A stretch of DNA of 64,000 bases, from positions 1 through 64,000 of the forward strand of contig CAJQUW010007888.1 in assembly GCA_907163375.1 (NCBI GenBank), written 5' to 3'. Positions 22,011 to 32,073 of the stretch are shown one piece after another (within the stretch, counting starts at the first letter, position 1; each line of letters begins with the position of its first letter). A program made the translations under genes and the position numbers. This stretch comes from Prostheceraeus crozeri (Eukaryota > Platyhelminthes > Polycladida > Euryleptidae). A model generated the notes under the pieces. That model did no database searches, was not told the origin of the DNA, and saw nothing but the letters and a program-made list of their open reading frames with translations.

Positions 22011-22677
22011 TGTGTTTTTTCTTAATCTCTTTATTTAATATTCATTTGTATATATGAACAGACTTGTTTTATCATTTCACAAATCGGTCTTCAATTAAGG
22101 TCTGAATGGGAAAGGGGAATAACTATCTACAATTAATGATGTTCAATAACTGAATTGAAACAAAAAATCAAGTATGAAGACTTCAACTTGAAATAAATAG
22201 GAACATATAACTTTTAAAGAAACAGTTATGTTGTTAATTTTAAAATGCTTGTAGCAGTCCAGGATGATATCATACATGTGTCATACACGACACCATAAGA
22301 ATGAGAATGAAAAGACCTTTAGAATGATATAAGGTATGTACCTATTCGATGGGAAAATCCTAGTTGTATGCAACTGTATGCAAGCAGACAAATGTTAGAT
22401 TTTTAAATTCACTAAGTTTTTAGCCCATTCTTTAAAGACATGTAGCTCTCTAGTTATATGTCATACATGTGTCATACAATACACCATTAGAATCAGCATG
22501 AAAAGAGCATTCGAATGATATATTGTATGTACCCATTTGATGAAAAAATCCTAGTTGTATGCATCTGTATGCAACTTGAAAAATTCCAAGTTTTTTTACA
22601 AAAATGACTAAGTTTACAAATTTTCAAAGTTAAAGTTTTACAACCAAAAATGACCATAATATACAAACCTCTACACT

Positions 22678-22714
22678 TGACCTTGACCTTAGACCTGACC
22701 TTGACCTTTGACCT
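22678..22714 (-). promoter_or_regulatory. Cluster of five TGACCT half-sites
   Basis: TGACCT occurs at 22678, 22684, 22696, 22702 and 22709. On the minus strand these are AGGTCA half-sites, including a DR1 (22702-22714) and two DR0 pairs. The spelling matches nuclear-receptor elements. It may equally be a short satellite. Confidence 0.35.
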
Positions 22715-22775
22715 TCATACACTTCATACACGGCGGGGGGGGGGCTCAAAATTTCTCGAAATTTTTCGGATTATA

Positions 22776-22826
22776 GGGTAAATAAATTTTCTCGTGCGCT
22801 TCGCGCACTCGAAAATTTATTTACCC
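22776..22826. other. Strong 51-bp hairpin
   Basis: A perfect 16-bp stem (GGGTAAATAAATTTTC against its complement), a 2-nt internal mismatch, then a 6-bp GTGCGC/GCGCAC stem and a TTC loop. It lies 36 bp before the telomere-type array. Confidence 0.8.
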
Positions 22827-22861
22827 ATGGGTTCCGGGTGCCATAGATACTCTTCTTGCTT

Positions 22862-22993
22862 CCCTAACCCTAACCCTAACCCTAACCTTAACCCTAACCC
22901 TAACCCTAACCCTAACCTTAACCCTAACCCTAACCTTAACCCTAACCCTAACCTTAACCCTAACCCTAACCCTAACCCTAACCCTAACCCTAG
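22862..22993. repeat. Interstitial telomere-type array (CCCTAA)22
   Basis: 22 head-to-tail hexamers, mostly CCCTAA with several CCTTAA variants spaced through the array, and CCCTAG last. This is the animal telomere repeat (TTAGGG on the other strand). It lies inside the Polinton. Confidence 0.95.
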
Positions 22994-23002
22994 TATTTTA
23001 AT

Positions 23003-23069
23003 TTTGGCGCGAAATTCAAATTTTCGAAAAAAAGTCTTTAAATTTGATTATTCACATTTTGGCGCGAAA
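23003..23069. promoter_or_regulatory. Two perfect E2F-type sites
   Basis: TTTGGCGCGAAA occurs at 23003-23014 and 23058-23069, 55 bp apart, each followed by AATTTTCGAAA-type sequence. This fits the E2F consensus (TTTSSCGC, here palindromic). The sites begin 10 bp after the telomere-type array. Confidence 0.5.
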
Positions 23070-23396
23070 TTTGAATTTTCGAAATTTAGCGCTTAATTCA
23101 AATTTAATGTTCTATTCAAATCACACGTTTATATCTTCAAATATGAATCATTATATGACTATTAATAATAACATGTATATCAAATAATACATCAGTCCAT
23201 CAGTTCATATTACTTTGAATTCACTCTACTGTTTACATGTAGAAATCTTTCAACACATATGATGGCACTTCCATTTCTAAGGTTAAGAATAAACCAGCTG
23301 TTCCAATTCTTGTTTGAGTTATCAATTTTGTTTAACCGTACCAATTCCAGGATGTGATGTCATAAGGTCTTTGTTCATAGTTGCTTTGTCAATTTC

Positions 23397-23509
23397 ATAT
23401 ATAAAGAAGTTGCACACAACGAATTTTCACTCATTTTCAAATTATTTAGTGTCCATAACAGACGTCGTTCTTCGTTCCTCCGTTCTCCGGTTCTTATTAC
23501 AATTCTGAA
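23397..23509 (+). promoter_or_regulatory. TATA box and non-coding first exon of the spliced gene
   Basis: CATATATAAAG at 23396-23406 is followed by a leader that ends at a donor GTGAGT (23510). A pyrimidine-rich acceptor (TTTTTTTTTCCTCCGTAG) ends at 24148, directly before ATG 24151. An untranslated exon and a 639-bp intron are therefore likely. Confidence 0.55.
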
Positions 23510-24150
23510 GTGAGTTTCATTGTCATGTTGTGCTACTTTATAGGATATTCGGGAGTAGGAACATTATTAAGTTTTTATAACCAAATAGCTTTAAATATAG
23601 AAGCTTGGGTTTTTAGGATAGGAACACTTTATGTTATATTATTAACCATGTTTTTTTTAATTTTTCATCCTATATTAAGTCACTGAGCGAGAGACATGAA
23701 TATATCAGTTTAAATGTAAGTGTATTTGAATCAACAAGATTTTCACAGTTTGTTTATAAATAAAAGATACCTAAATAAAGCCTTCATCCATTTTAAATAT
23801 TCAGTCTGTCATCTGCTAACAGATGTATAAAATTCAAACTTGTTTAATTAAACAAATTGAGGATTGGTTGAAATTTTCGAAATTTCACTTTCATTTCATC
23901 AAATTAATTTCGAAATTAAATAATTTCAAGACAGCTACTTGTAAATTTCAACTCTTTCTATGAGCAAACCGTTTTCGAATGAAAATTAAACTTTCGACTT
24001 TCGGTTTCAATTTCAACTTCAGATTTCAAATCTTTCTAAGATTTATTCAATATCAAGTTAGTACTTCATAATGTTTTGTTGGTGATATATAAATGAGTTC
24101 TCATTTAATAAGAGATAAAATTATAATCAATTTTTTTTTCCTCCGTAGAG

Positions 24151-26205
24151 ATGGTCCGACAAGAGAGTCTTGCACGACAGCGCCTAATTTTTCATTTCTG
24201 TGAAACGTGCCAAATACCCGTTCGACATGCTAATAAGAGCGGTCACAAGAACTGCATCTTCAAAGGTGACTGCACGTATCTGTACTGCCTAACTTGCAAG
24301 TCATATAAACGGAGTACTGAAAAGGTTAATACCGAAGCCTCTAAGGCATTCATTGAGAAACATACACCATGTGCTCAACAAAATGGGAGGAAGGGCATCA
24401 ACCTCACCTCAAAGGCTGAAAAGAGGAGGTTGGAGCGGTTATTTCAAAAGGAGAGGCCGATGGAAGGTGTCCTTTCACAGGTTGATGAGCCTACAGCAAT
24501 AAAGAAACCTATCAAGTCCCGAGCCCCAAAGAAAGCCCCCAAGTCACGACAGTTCATCGATGACACCTTAAGTGATTTTGAGGTGAGTTCTGCCAATCAT
24601 ACATAAAACCTTCAAAGGATAGCTTCTTAAAACCGAATAAATTAATTATTGGTCCATTATACATAAAAACATATATCGTTTAATCATTTCAGGATAATGA
24701 TGAGATGCCTCCTCCTAAGAAGACCAAGGTCTTAATTCAGAAAAAGATCGTCACTAAAAATGTGAGAATACATTTACTCCATTAATTATTCTATCATGTA
24801 AAAAGTATTTCAACATTGTCACAACATTTCAGAGTGAGTTGCCTCAACAGAATTGTGTCAGTTTTGAAGAGGAGAAAGCGGCTGAATGCTTGAGAAATGT
24901 AAGTATTAAAGTTATTCATTAGCTCTTTATGTGAAATTGAATATGTTATTTTCTTCAGCTGTTTACAGGTGTGAACAGTATACCCCGTTTGCCTACACCG
25001 GAGAAGATGTGTCTTCCTAGTCCCGTAAGTGTCATTGTTTAGTTATTTGTCAATAATATTTCTCAATGCATGAAGTATTTCCAAGAACATGTATGCTTCT
25101 CAATGAGTTGCGAACATGTTATATTATTTTTCTCTGCAGGTTGCGCGATCGCTGTCCCTCAGGAAGCATCGAAGTTTCCTTTCGACGCCAGCGACCAGTA
25201 CATCGGTGGAAGAGAATGAGGAAAAGCCGTATCCTATTCGGGAGTCCTCATCAGAGGACGATGAAACCTCATCAGCGACTTCATCTGATGAGGAAACGTC
25301 GTCAGCGACTTCTTCCCCGACATCTTCTTCCGATGAGGATGATGATCCTGTTACAAATGTAAGTATCAAAGTTGGTCAACTGCATGAGTAGAGAATTTTC
25401 TATTAAAATATTTTTTTGTTTGTAATAGATTGATTTATCTTTTAGAATGACTCGTTGCCCCGTGAGACGGAGGTTGGAACCGATCAGAAGGTCACAATCC
25501 AGCCGGAGGTAAGAGAAATTCACTTTTGTATCTCATCAATGGTAAAATGCTAAATAGATGATAAAAAATTGTTTCTTTCGATTACAGGACTCCGCGATGT
25601 GTGCATCTCAGGAGGAAGTCTCGTTCAGCCACATCCGGGCTTCTCCGAGCTGGAGTGTGCGCCTTCCATTATCGCCGATGATGACACTGGCTCCTTCCTC
25701 TTCGATCCCAGCCGCAGCTCCTTCCTCTCCGATCCCAGCCGCAGCTCCTTCCTCTCCGATCCCAGCCGCAGCTCCTTCCTCTCCGATCCCAGCCGCAGAT
25801 CCTTCCCCTCACGCTGCTGCGCCCGCACCTCCAGCTGCTCTCCCTGTCCGGCAGTATAATGTGGATCTCGACGCGACAGCTGAAGAGGTACAAGACGTTG
25901 AGGTGCAACTCCGTCGTTGCCAAGAGCGCCTAAAGGAGGCTGAGGCCCGCGAGGCTAAGTTGGAGGAGGACAATAGAGGTTTGATTGAGTCTCTAAGAAA
26001 TATTACTCAATCAAACCTCCTGTTGGCCTCCCAAGTTACCACCAGCCAACAGCATAACAAAGAAACGCTTGTGCACCTGGAATGCTCCCAAAATGGCATC
26101 AGAAGAGTGCGCCTTACGAGGATGGACGATTTGGGTGGCTGTAGTGACAGCTGCAGTCACCTAAAACTCTACCATAGTGGTATTGTTAAATGTGTCAGAC
26201 TGTAA
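24151..26205 (+). CDS. Seven-coding-exon Polinton gene, Cys-rich and coiled-coil
   Basis: Coding exons are 24151-24582, 24693-24761, 24833-24898, 24959-25024, 25140-25358, 25446-25508 and 25588-26205. Every intron is phase 0, 60-115 bp long, begins GT (mostly GTAAGT/GTGAG) and ends in a pyrimidine-rich AG. The spliced protein is about 510 residues with no stop. Residues 14-70 hold FCETC, HKNC, CTYLYCLTC and HTPC, a likely zinc-binding region. Lys/Arg-rich sequence, a Ser/Asp/Glu acidic repeat (exon 5), four PSSPIPAAA repeats and a coiled coil (QDVEVQLRRCQERLKEAEAREAKLEE) follow. The family is not recognised. It could be a nucleic-acid-binding or structural protein. Confidence 0.75.
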
Positions 26206-26343
26206 CTTTATTACTTCAACTTTTATTTTCTTCTTTTTTGAAAAAAAAAATAATTGTTGAAATTATATGTGTTTTGTCTTTACAACAGATCGGAACATAC
26301 GGTATTGGCTGGTGATGACGCTGACGTCATTAGATGGTAGATG

Positions 26344-26353
26344 TATATAAGGG
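26344..26353 (+). promoter_or_regulatory. TATA box of the polymerase gene
   Basis: TATATAAGGG lies 33 bp before ATG 26383. With a normal TATA-to-start distance of about 30 bp, the mRNA leader would be only about 8-10 nt. Confidence 0.6.
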
Positions 26354-26382
26354 CTTGCTAATTTCAATCCTCATCAATAATC

Positions 26383-29300
26383 ATGGTTGTCTGTACCAAG
26401 TGTGGAAAAGTGTTCACTCTCATAGGCAATTTGCAACGACATGAAAAATTTTGTAAGTTAGGAAAAACATATCAATGTAGCAAGTGTCCATATAAGACGA
26501 ATAGGATGGATAATCTTAAGAGGCATAAACTTGTATGCAATAATAAACCGAATGATAGCATAACAGAGTCAAATTCAAATAATCAAAATAGATCTACTTC
26601 TAAGCCAACAACCAGCGCTTCAACTAACATACAAAACTTTATGCAATACTGCTCTCGGTGTGGCAAAACGTATAACTCTATAAGTAGATTTCGACAGCAT
26701 ATGAATGTACATAACACAAATAGTGAGATGAATATGCATAATAACTATGGAACTGTTAGTCTCAGTGAAAGCGCACTCAATGGCCATGCACGTGTGTATG
26801 ATATCACGCCAACAACACCTACTGTGGACATAACATCATTCTTAGAAAGCATGCGTTCCATGTTAGGGAATTTAGTGTCTGACTTACTAAGGAGCTATCA
26901 ATTGCGCGGTCGTCTGATTGCACAAATTCGTTATGTCCGTTCTAATCCTCAAGAAGAAGAAACTTTTCTCGCACACTTTACCTCATCATCCTCAAACTAT
27001 ATTTATGACTATGATGCTTGTTTTCAGGATCATCTAAATAGTCTAATAAATCATATTGAAGCCTTCACAAAAAAGGGTAGCAATTGGATTATAGATGATG
27101 TACAAAATATAGAGTTCAATGTAATAACAAGTCCAATACTGTCAGGTGGACAATCATTTCCTCTACCAAAGAAGTTAAAAAACTCTAAAGCTGTCATTAA
27201 TGTTAATTCAAATGCAAATGATTGCTTCCTATATGCAGTTTTATCAATATTGCATTATAATGAAGTACCTTATTCAAGGAATGAAGTAAAATCATATAGT
27301 GAGTGGACATCTGAGCTAAATATGGAAGGCATTTCCACACCAGTATCAATCAAAGATATTCCAAAATTTGAGAAAAATAATGATATTAAAATTAACATTC
27401 ACTTTTATGAAAATGGACTCAAAGGTGTTCGTTACAATAGTAACTTTACTGGTAGGCAAACGGTTAATATTTTGCTAATTCTAAACAATGGAGCAGCACA
27501 CTATTGTGGAATTCCAAAGCTGTCAAGATTGTATAGGAGAACTTTAAAAAGACATAAATACTTCTGCGAAAGATGCACTCAGTCATTCACATATAAGACA
27601 ACACTAGAACGACATTTCCAGTTTTGCATTCGAGGAAAAGCACAAATAGAAAAAATGCCGACAGATCTAAAAGTACTAACAAGTAGCATGGAATATCAAC
27701 TAAGTCCTCCTTTAGTAATTTATGCAGATATAGAGTGCTACATTGATAATAAAATACATAAACCTGCGGCTATTGGAGCTTATCATGTCTGGCATAATGC
27801 CCTTCAATCAAAATTTGAAAACAAGTATTACCTCTTTGAGGGAGAAAATTGCATTATTAGTTTCTTGCACCACTTAGAAACTGTAGCCCAAGACTTATAT
27901 GACAACCAATGTGCAACAACTAGGCAGCCAATGTCACTGTCAGCGGATGAAAAAGCACGCCACGAGAATGCAGAATGTTGCAACAAATGTAAATCAAAAT
28001 TCAGCGATGAAGTCATAAAAGTTCGTGATCATGATCATATCACCGGACGATATAGGCAAACATTATGTAGGAAATGCAATCTCCGGTTAAGACTTAACAG
28101 ACGGGAGCTCCCCATATTTTTCCACAATTTTAAAAATTATGATAGCCACATCGTTTGCTATAAAGCGATTGGAAGAATGAAGTCTTGGAAATTAGATGTT
28201 GTAGCAGCAACTGCTGAAAAATATATAACTTTATCCGCCAGTGTCCCTGTAAATGAATACAAAGGGAAGACAGTATACTTTAAACTAAAATTCTTAGACT
28301 CATATCAATTTCTAAGTGCATCCTTGAGTGAATTAGCCAAGGGCTTGCAAACGTATGAGCATGTAGAGACATTAAGGGTAGAATTTCCACAATTAAGTGA
28401 TAATGTTTTATATCAGAAGGGAGTGTTTCCATATTCATACTTCAAAAACTTAAACACGTTGACGGAAGACTGTCTACCACCACAATTTGAATTCTATAAT
28501 GATCTTACTCGTGAGCACTGTTCCGATAGTGAATATGAACACGCTAACAAGGCGTGGATTGAATTTAATTGTAGCACATTTGGTGATTACATGCTGGCAT
28601 ATCTGAAGTTAGATGTTTTATTGTTGGCAGACATATTTGAAGTGTTTAGAGCATTGAGTCAACGTGAGGATCAAGTCGACCCTGTACATTTTGTCAGTCT
28701 CCCACATCTTAGCTTTACCTCAGCACTAAATTTCTCTTCCAATGATCCCCCACACTACATACAAGATGAAAATATGTACAATCTATTTGAACGAGGAATT
28801 AGAGGGGGTATGACTTTCACCAACATTCACCGAGCGCGTGCACGCATTGAAGAATTAGGAAATAATATACATGAAAGTCGACATTTGACCTACTTAGATG
28901 TTAATAACCTTTACGGTTCTTCACTCAGTAGGAATTTACCCCACTCAAATTTCAAATGGTTGAATGAAAGTGAATTAGATAATTTTTTAAATGAAGAAAA
29001 TGTTCAAAATATAGATGATGATGGTGAAATCGGCTACATTTTTGATTTAGATTTAGAGTATCCTGCAGCCATTCATGATGACACTGCCGATTTCCCATTA
29101 GCTCCAGAAATGCAGATGATTGAAAAGAGAATGTTTTCACACTATATGAAAAATCTATATGAAAAAGTAAGACCAAATACACATTTTTCTTCTTTCAAGA
29201 AACTTCTGCTCCATCAATTTGATAGGGAAAATTCTGTAGTCCACTACTCAATTTTAAAATTTTACTTGACCATGGGCATGAGAATCAAGAAGATTCATAG

Positions 29301-30239
29301 CGGCATAAAATTCACACAAAAGCCTTGGTTAAAAACATACATTGATATGAACTCTCAAAAGAGGGCTCAATCAAACACTGACTTCGAAAAGTCATTCTAC
29401 AAATTGAAAAATAATTCTTTATATGGTAAAACAATGGAAAATGTAAGGAGAAGGAAAAATTTAAACTAGTCAACAATGAGAAACAACTACTGAAATTGTC
29501 AAATCATCCTCTCTATGTTCAACACAAAATATTTGATGAAGATCTGGTTGGTATGGAAATGTACAAACCTTCAATAGTTTTAAATAAATTAATATATGTT
29601 GGTCAAGCAGTACTTGACTATAGTAAGTTGGAAATGTATCAATTATATTACAATGATCTAAAAGGGTGTCCACTGATAAATAGAACGCGGCTTTGTGGAG
29701 GTGATACCGACAGTTTCTTCCTATGTTTATACACATCACCATCTGTCCGTCTGGAAGATATACTTCTATACTTCGGTGAAAAGTTTGACTCTTCAAACTA
29801 TGACAGTCATCACCGACTATACTCAACTACAAACAAAGCTAGATTAGGTTGTTTTAAGGATGAGTGTGCTGGAAAGTTGCTTGAGGAAATGATCCTACTA
29901 AAACCGAAAATGTATTCCATGAAATATCTAGACTCTACGAATCATAGCATCAAACGTGCAAAAGGAATTCAGAGAGCAGCAGTTAAAAAATTGAAACATG
30001 ATGACTATAGGAGTGTCTATTATAGTGAGAATGATACAACTGAAGATATGACAATTATAAATTCAAAAAATCACATAGTTAGCACAAAATCATTTAGGAA
30101 GCGAGGTCTTTCACTTTGGGAGGATAAGCGCTGTTGGCTGGATAAAAATTTATCATTACCATATGGACACTATAGCCTAGGTCTTCCCCCACCGTCGAAG
30201 AGAAGGAGATGCCTTCCTGTCACAGGTGATGTAGAATGA
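26383..30239 (+). pseudogene. polB: Protein-primed DNA polymerase B, frameshifted
   Basis: This polymerase replicates the element from a terminal protein. Three N-terminal C2H2-like fingers (CTKCGKVF, CSKCPYKT, CSRCGKTY) precede a segment with NANDCFLYAV (Cys281) and AHYCGI (His373), then a fourth finger. The exonuclease motif YADIEC starts at residue 447. An HNH-like DHDHITGRYRQTLCRKCN insert follows. Polymerase motif A YLDVNNLYG is at 837 and motif B KNNSLYGK near 1009. The frame is lost at an A/T run near 29455-29466 (stop 29467-29469). It resumes in another frame with motif C GGDTDSFF (about 29697) to the stop at 30239. A one-base loss explains it. Confidence 0.93.
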
Positions 30240-30286
30240 GTCTAAATAAAAACAATATAATATTCCACTTGTAATAGATCTTGCGA

Positions 30287-30455
30287 TTGCTGCATCTTCC
30301 GACATGTAGCAACACTTACTAATACATAAGTAGTCTTACTAAAATTGAAATTCTACATCTTTCCGATATGTAGAAATGATTACTAATAAATAGGTAGTCC
30401 TAATGTGAATGAATATGTGAAGAATTTGTACTCAACATCATTCCGATATGTTGAG
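30287..30455 (+). ncRNA. Three tandem RNA-type hairpins with constant loop
   Basis: The hairpins lie at 30287-30312 (stem TTGCTGCAT/ATGTAGCAA), 30351-30375 (TTCTACAT/ATGTAGAA) and 30431-30455 (CTCAACAT/ATGTTGAG). The loops are CTTCCGAC, CTTTCCGAT and CATTCCGAT. Stem bases change in pairs while TTCCGA stays fixed. The first two are each followed by a TTACTAATA...TAGTC block. They lie just after the polymerase stop, so they may be 3' UTR processing or stability elements. Confidence 0.65.
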
Positions 30456-30517
30456 CTAATAAAATAACAAACTTTAGGCAAACATTAAACCTAAATTTGA
30501 AACATAGCTTTCGGAAC

Positions 30518-30991
30518 ATGCCTCATTACATTAGAACATGGAAACTTAGTGACGTTCAAAACGTTCACATAACAAATTCTAAAAGAATAGCATTTCGTCA
30601 TTCAATAGCAAATAGTGATCGAAAACATCGTGGCGTTTGCATTAGTATTGACTCATTGCCTTCACTGAAAGACTTTGTGGATCTCATTGACAACCATAAG
30701 ACTCGGATCAAGATTCCTCTCGATGACAAGGTATGGATAAAGTATGATTCATCAGTCAAACTATACGTCTGTTCACCAAAACGTGAAGATGTTGAATATC
30801 GATTTTTTCGTTTCAGTGACGTCACATGGGAAACCTTTACAAGGGAGATACTACCACAGATAACGTCATTCATTAAAGATGGAGGACATCAAACGGTTGG
30901 AAGTTGTAAATCGGATGTTAACTACAAAAGCAAAGTCAAAACTCAATCTACAAGAGATCGAGAGGAATATACCAGGAATATACCCAACTGA
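30518..30991 (+). CDS. Polinton protein, possible tandem PC4-like units
   Basis: An intact frame; the first real ATG is 30518. Two stretches follow the same pattern of three beta-like strands then a helix: VHITNSKRIAFRHSI ... GVCISIDSLPSLKDFVDLI, and VWIKYDSSVKLYV ... RFFRFSDVTWETFTREILPQI. The strand-helix ending resembles the PC4/SUB1 single-strand-binding coactivator fold. This is inference from pattern, not from recognised identity. Its 3' end overlaps the start of the TBP-like frame, so the two may be co-expressed. Confidence 0.45.
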   Translation: MPHYIRTWKLSDVQNVHITNSKRIAFRHSIANSDRKHRGVCISIDSLPSLKDFVDLIDNHKTRIKIPLDDKVWIKYDSSVKLYVCSPKREDVEYRFFRFSDVTWETFTREILPQITSFIKDGGHQTVGSCKSDVNYKSKVKTQSTRDREEYTRNIPN

Positions 30992-31460
30992 AAACAATGG
31001 TTACTGATAAAACGCAAATTGAAGCCGACAACGAGCTTACATCTTGGAAGACCCTCAATGTTAACATGGAGGATTCAGAGGAAGGATAGATCTCTCACTA
31101 TCCTATTCTTTCCAAATGGAACAATCCAATGTATTGGAAGGGTCATGGAGGGTGATCTCTCATATTTACACTTAACTTTGGAACATTTACTTGGTGATTC
31201 ATTATCTGATTGGAAAGTGAAGACAATGACCGTGTTATGTGAATTACACTATCACTATGATTTCCGTAAAGTTACATCATCACATAATCTAACTTATGAA
31301 GTGGAGCTATTTCCAGCAGCTCAATTGACTAACTGGCATCCATATCATGTTCATAGTGTTCCATAATGGAAAGATTGTGATAACCGGCATTAAAGACATA
31401 AGTGATGTGCCTCCCATCATATGTGATTTGAAAAAATGTTTCATGAAAACCAAATTGTAG
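30915..31460 (+). pseudogene. TATA-binding-protein-like gene, frameshifted
   Basis: TBP is a two-repeat saddle that bends TATA DNA. A frame from ATG 30915 gives SKLNLQEIERNIPGIYP, like the first helix of repeat 1. A second frame (about 31058-31366) gives TILFFPNGTIQCIGR (the FxSGKhxCTG strand of repeat 1), WKVKTMTVLCELHY (start of repeat 2) and LTYEVELFPAAQLTNW (the YEPELFPGLIYR motif). A third frame (about 31350-31460) gives IVFHNGKIVITGIKD (the FxSGKhVhTGAK strand of repeat 2). At least two frameshifts break it. The order and spacing match TBP closely. I know of no TBP listed among standard Polinton genes. Confidence 0.7.
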
Positions 31461-31461
31461 A

Positions 31462-31545
31462 TTTTGTATATATGTGGATAGATAATGAAATGTGAACCTG
31501 TTTTTTGTATATATGTGAATAGATAATGAAATATGAGCATGTTTT
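31462..31545. repeat. Two-copy 41-bp tandem repeat at the convergence point
   Basis: TTTTGTATATATGTG...ATAGATAATGAAAT occurs twice in tandem, between the ends of the left and right gene blocks. It is a plausible transcription-end region for convergent genes. Confidence 0.7.
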
Positions 31546-31608
31546 TGTTTTCCTTATAAACCCTTGTTTTGGAAAAAAGAGAGCAAGTTAATGATACAAC
31601 ATAAAACT

Positions 31609-32073
31609 TTATTTCAAAACTGTTTCAACATATTTAGTAAGAATTACATCATTTTTATCACAGTTTTTTGAAAATAGTTCTAAAGCACTTTTACAGTTAT
31701 TTTTCAATGGTCTCTCGTTGACAAAATAGAGTACATAGCCACCGCACATTAGAGATGTATTACTTTGAAGTGGGAACGATGTCACTTTCCTAACAGTCCA
31801 GGAAAACCTGTTCATCCATAATGCGATATCATGTAAACGAGGTTGATTAAGAGAGTCAAAATATTCGGCAACTTTATAACGATTGATGTATACAGCAATC
31901 CAATGTTTTCCGGGAAGATTGTTGGTATCCGTATTGATGATAAGTGAACAAGGATAGAAAGGAATTGAATCAGGTAAATTATCTCTAGAAAAGACATTGA
32001 GAAATATTGTCTTGGAGTAGGGATGAGCTTTCCTCATTTTCCTCAAGATTTCTATGTTGCTTAAGTTACTCAT
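31609..32073 (-). CDS. Adenain-like cysteine protease
   Basis: This 154-residue maturation protease is of the adenovirus/Ulp1 type (family C5-like). Catalytic elements are in order: His57 in GKHWIAVYI, Asp73 in YFDSL, Gln103 and Cys110 in QSNTSLMCGGYVLYF. It would cleave capsid and core precursors during particle assembly. The start overlaps the end of the capsid gene by 4 bp, so the two are tightly coupled. The frame is intact. Confidence 0.92.
   Translation of the reverse strand: MSNLSNIEILRKMRKAHPYSKTIFLNVFSRDNLPDSIPFYPCSLIINTDTNNLPGKHWIAVYINRYKVAEYFDSLNQPRLHDIALWMNRFSWTVRKVTSFPLQSNTSLMCGGYVLYFVNERPLKNNCKSALELFSKNCDKNDVILTKYVETVLK

Larger units (their letters stand above)
22011..23396. 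other. Polinton non-coding left region
   Basis: About 1.4 kb without a gene. It contains a degenerate direct repeat (22225-22400 against 22430-22580, sharing GTCATACA and ATCCTAGTTGTATGCA words), nuclear-receptor-type half-sites, a hairpin, a telomere-type array and two E2F-type sites, listed separately. The frame at 22794-23096 is only the translated telomere repeat. Confidence 0.6.

Noticed and set aside
22794-23096. 100-codon frame with NPNPNLNPN repeats
   Set aside because: It is the translation of the telomere-type array; no start context or domain.
23860-24050. TTTCNN-rich stretch resembling interferon-response elements
   Set aside because: Low-complexity AT-rich sequence; the match is expected by chance and lies in the proposed 5' intron.
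25569-25923. Repeat-rich frames on both strands over exon 7
   Set aside because: Shadows of the PSSPIPAAA repeat of the spliced gene in other frames.
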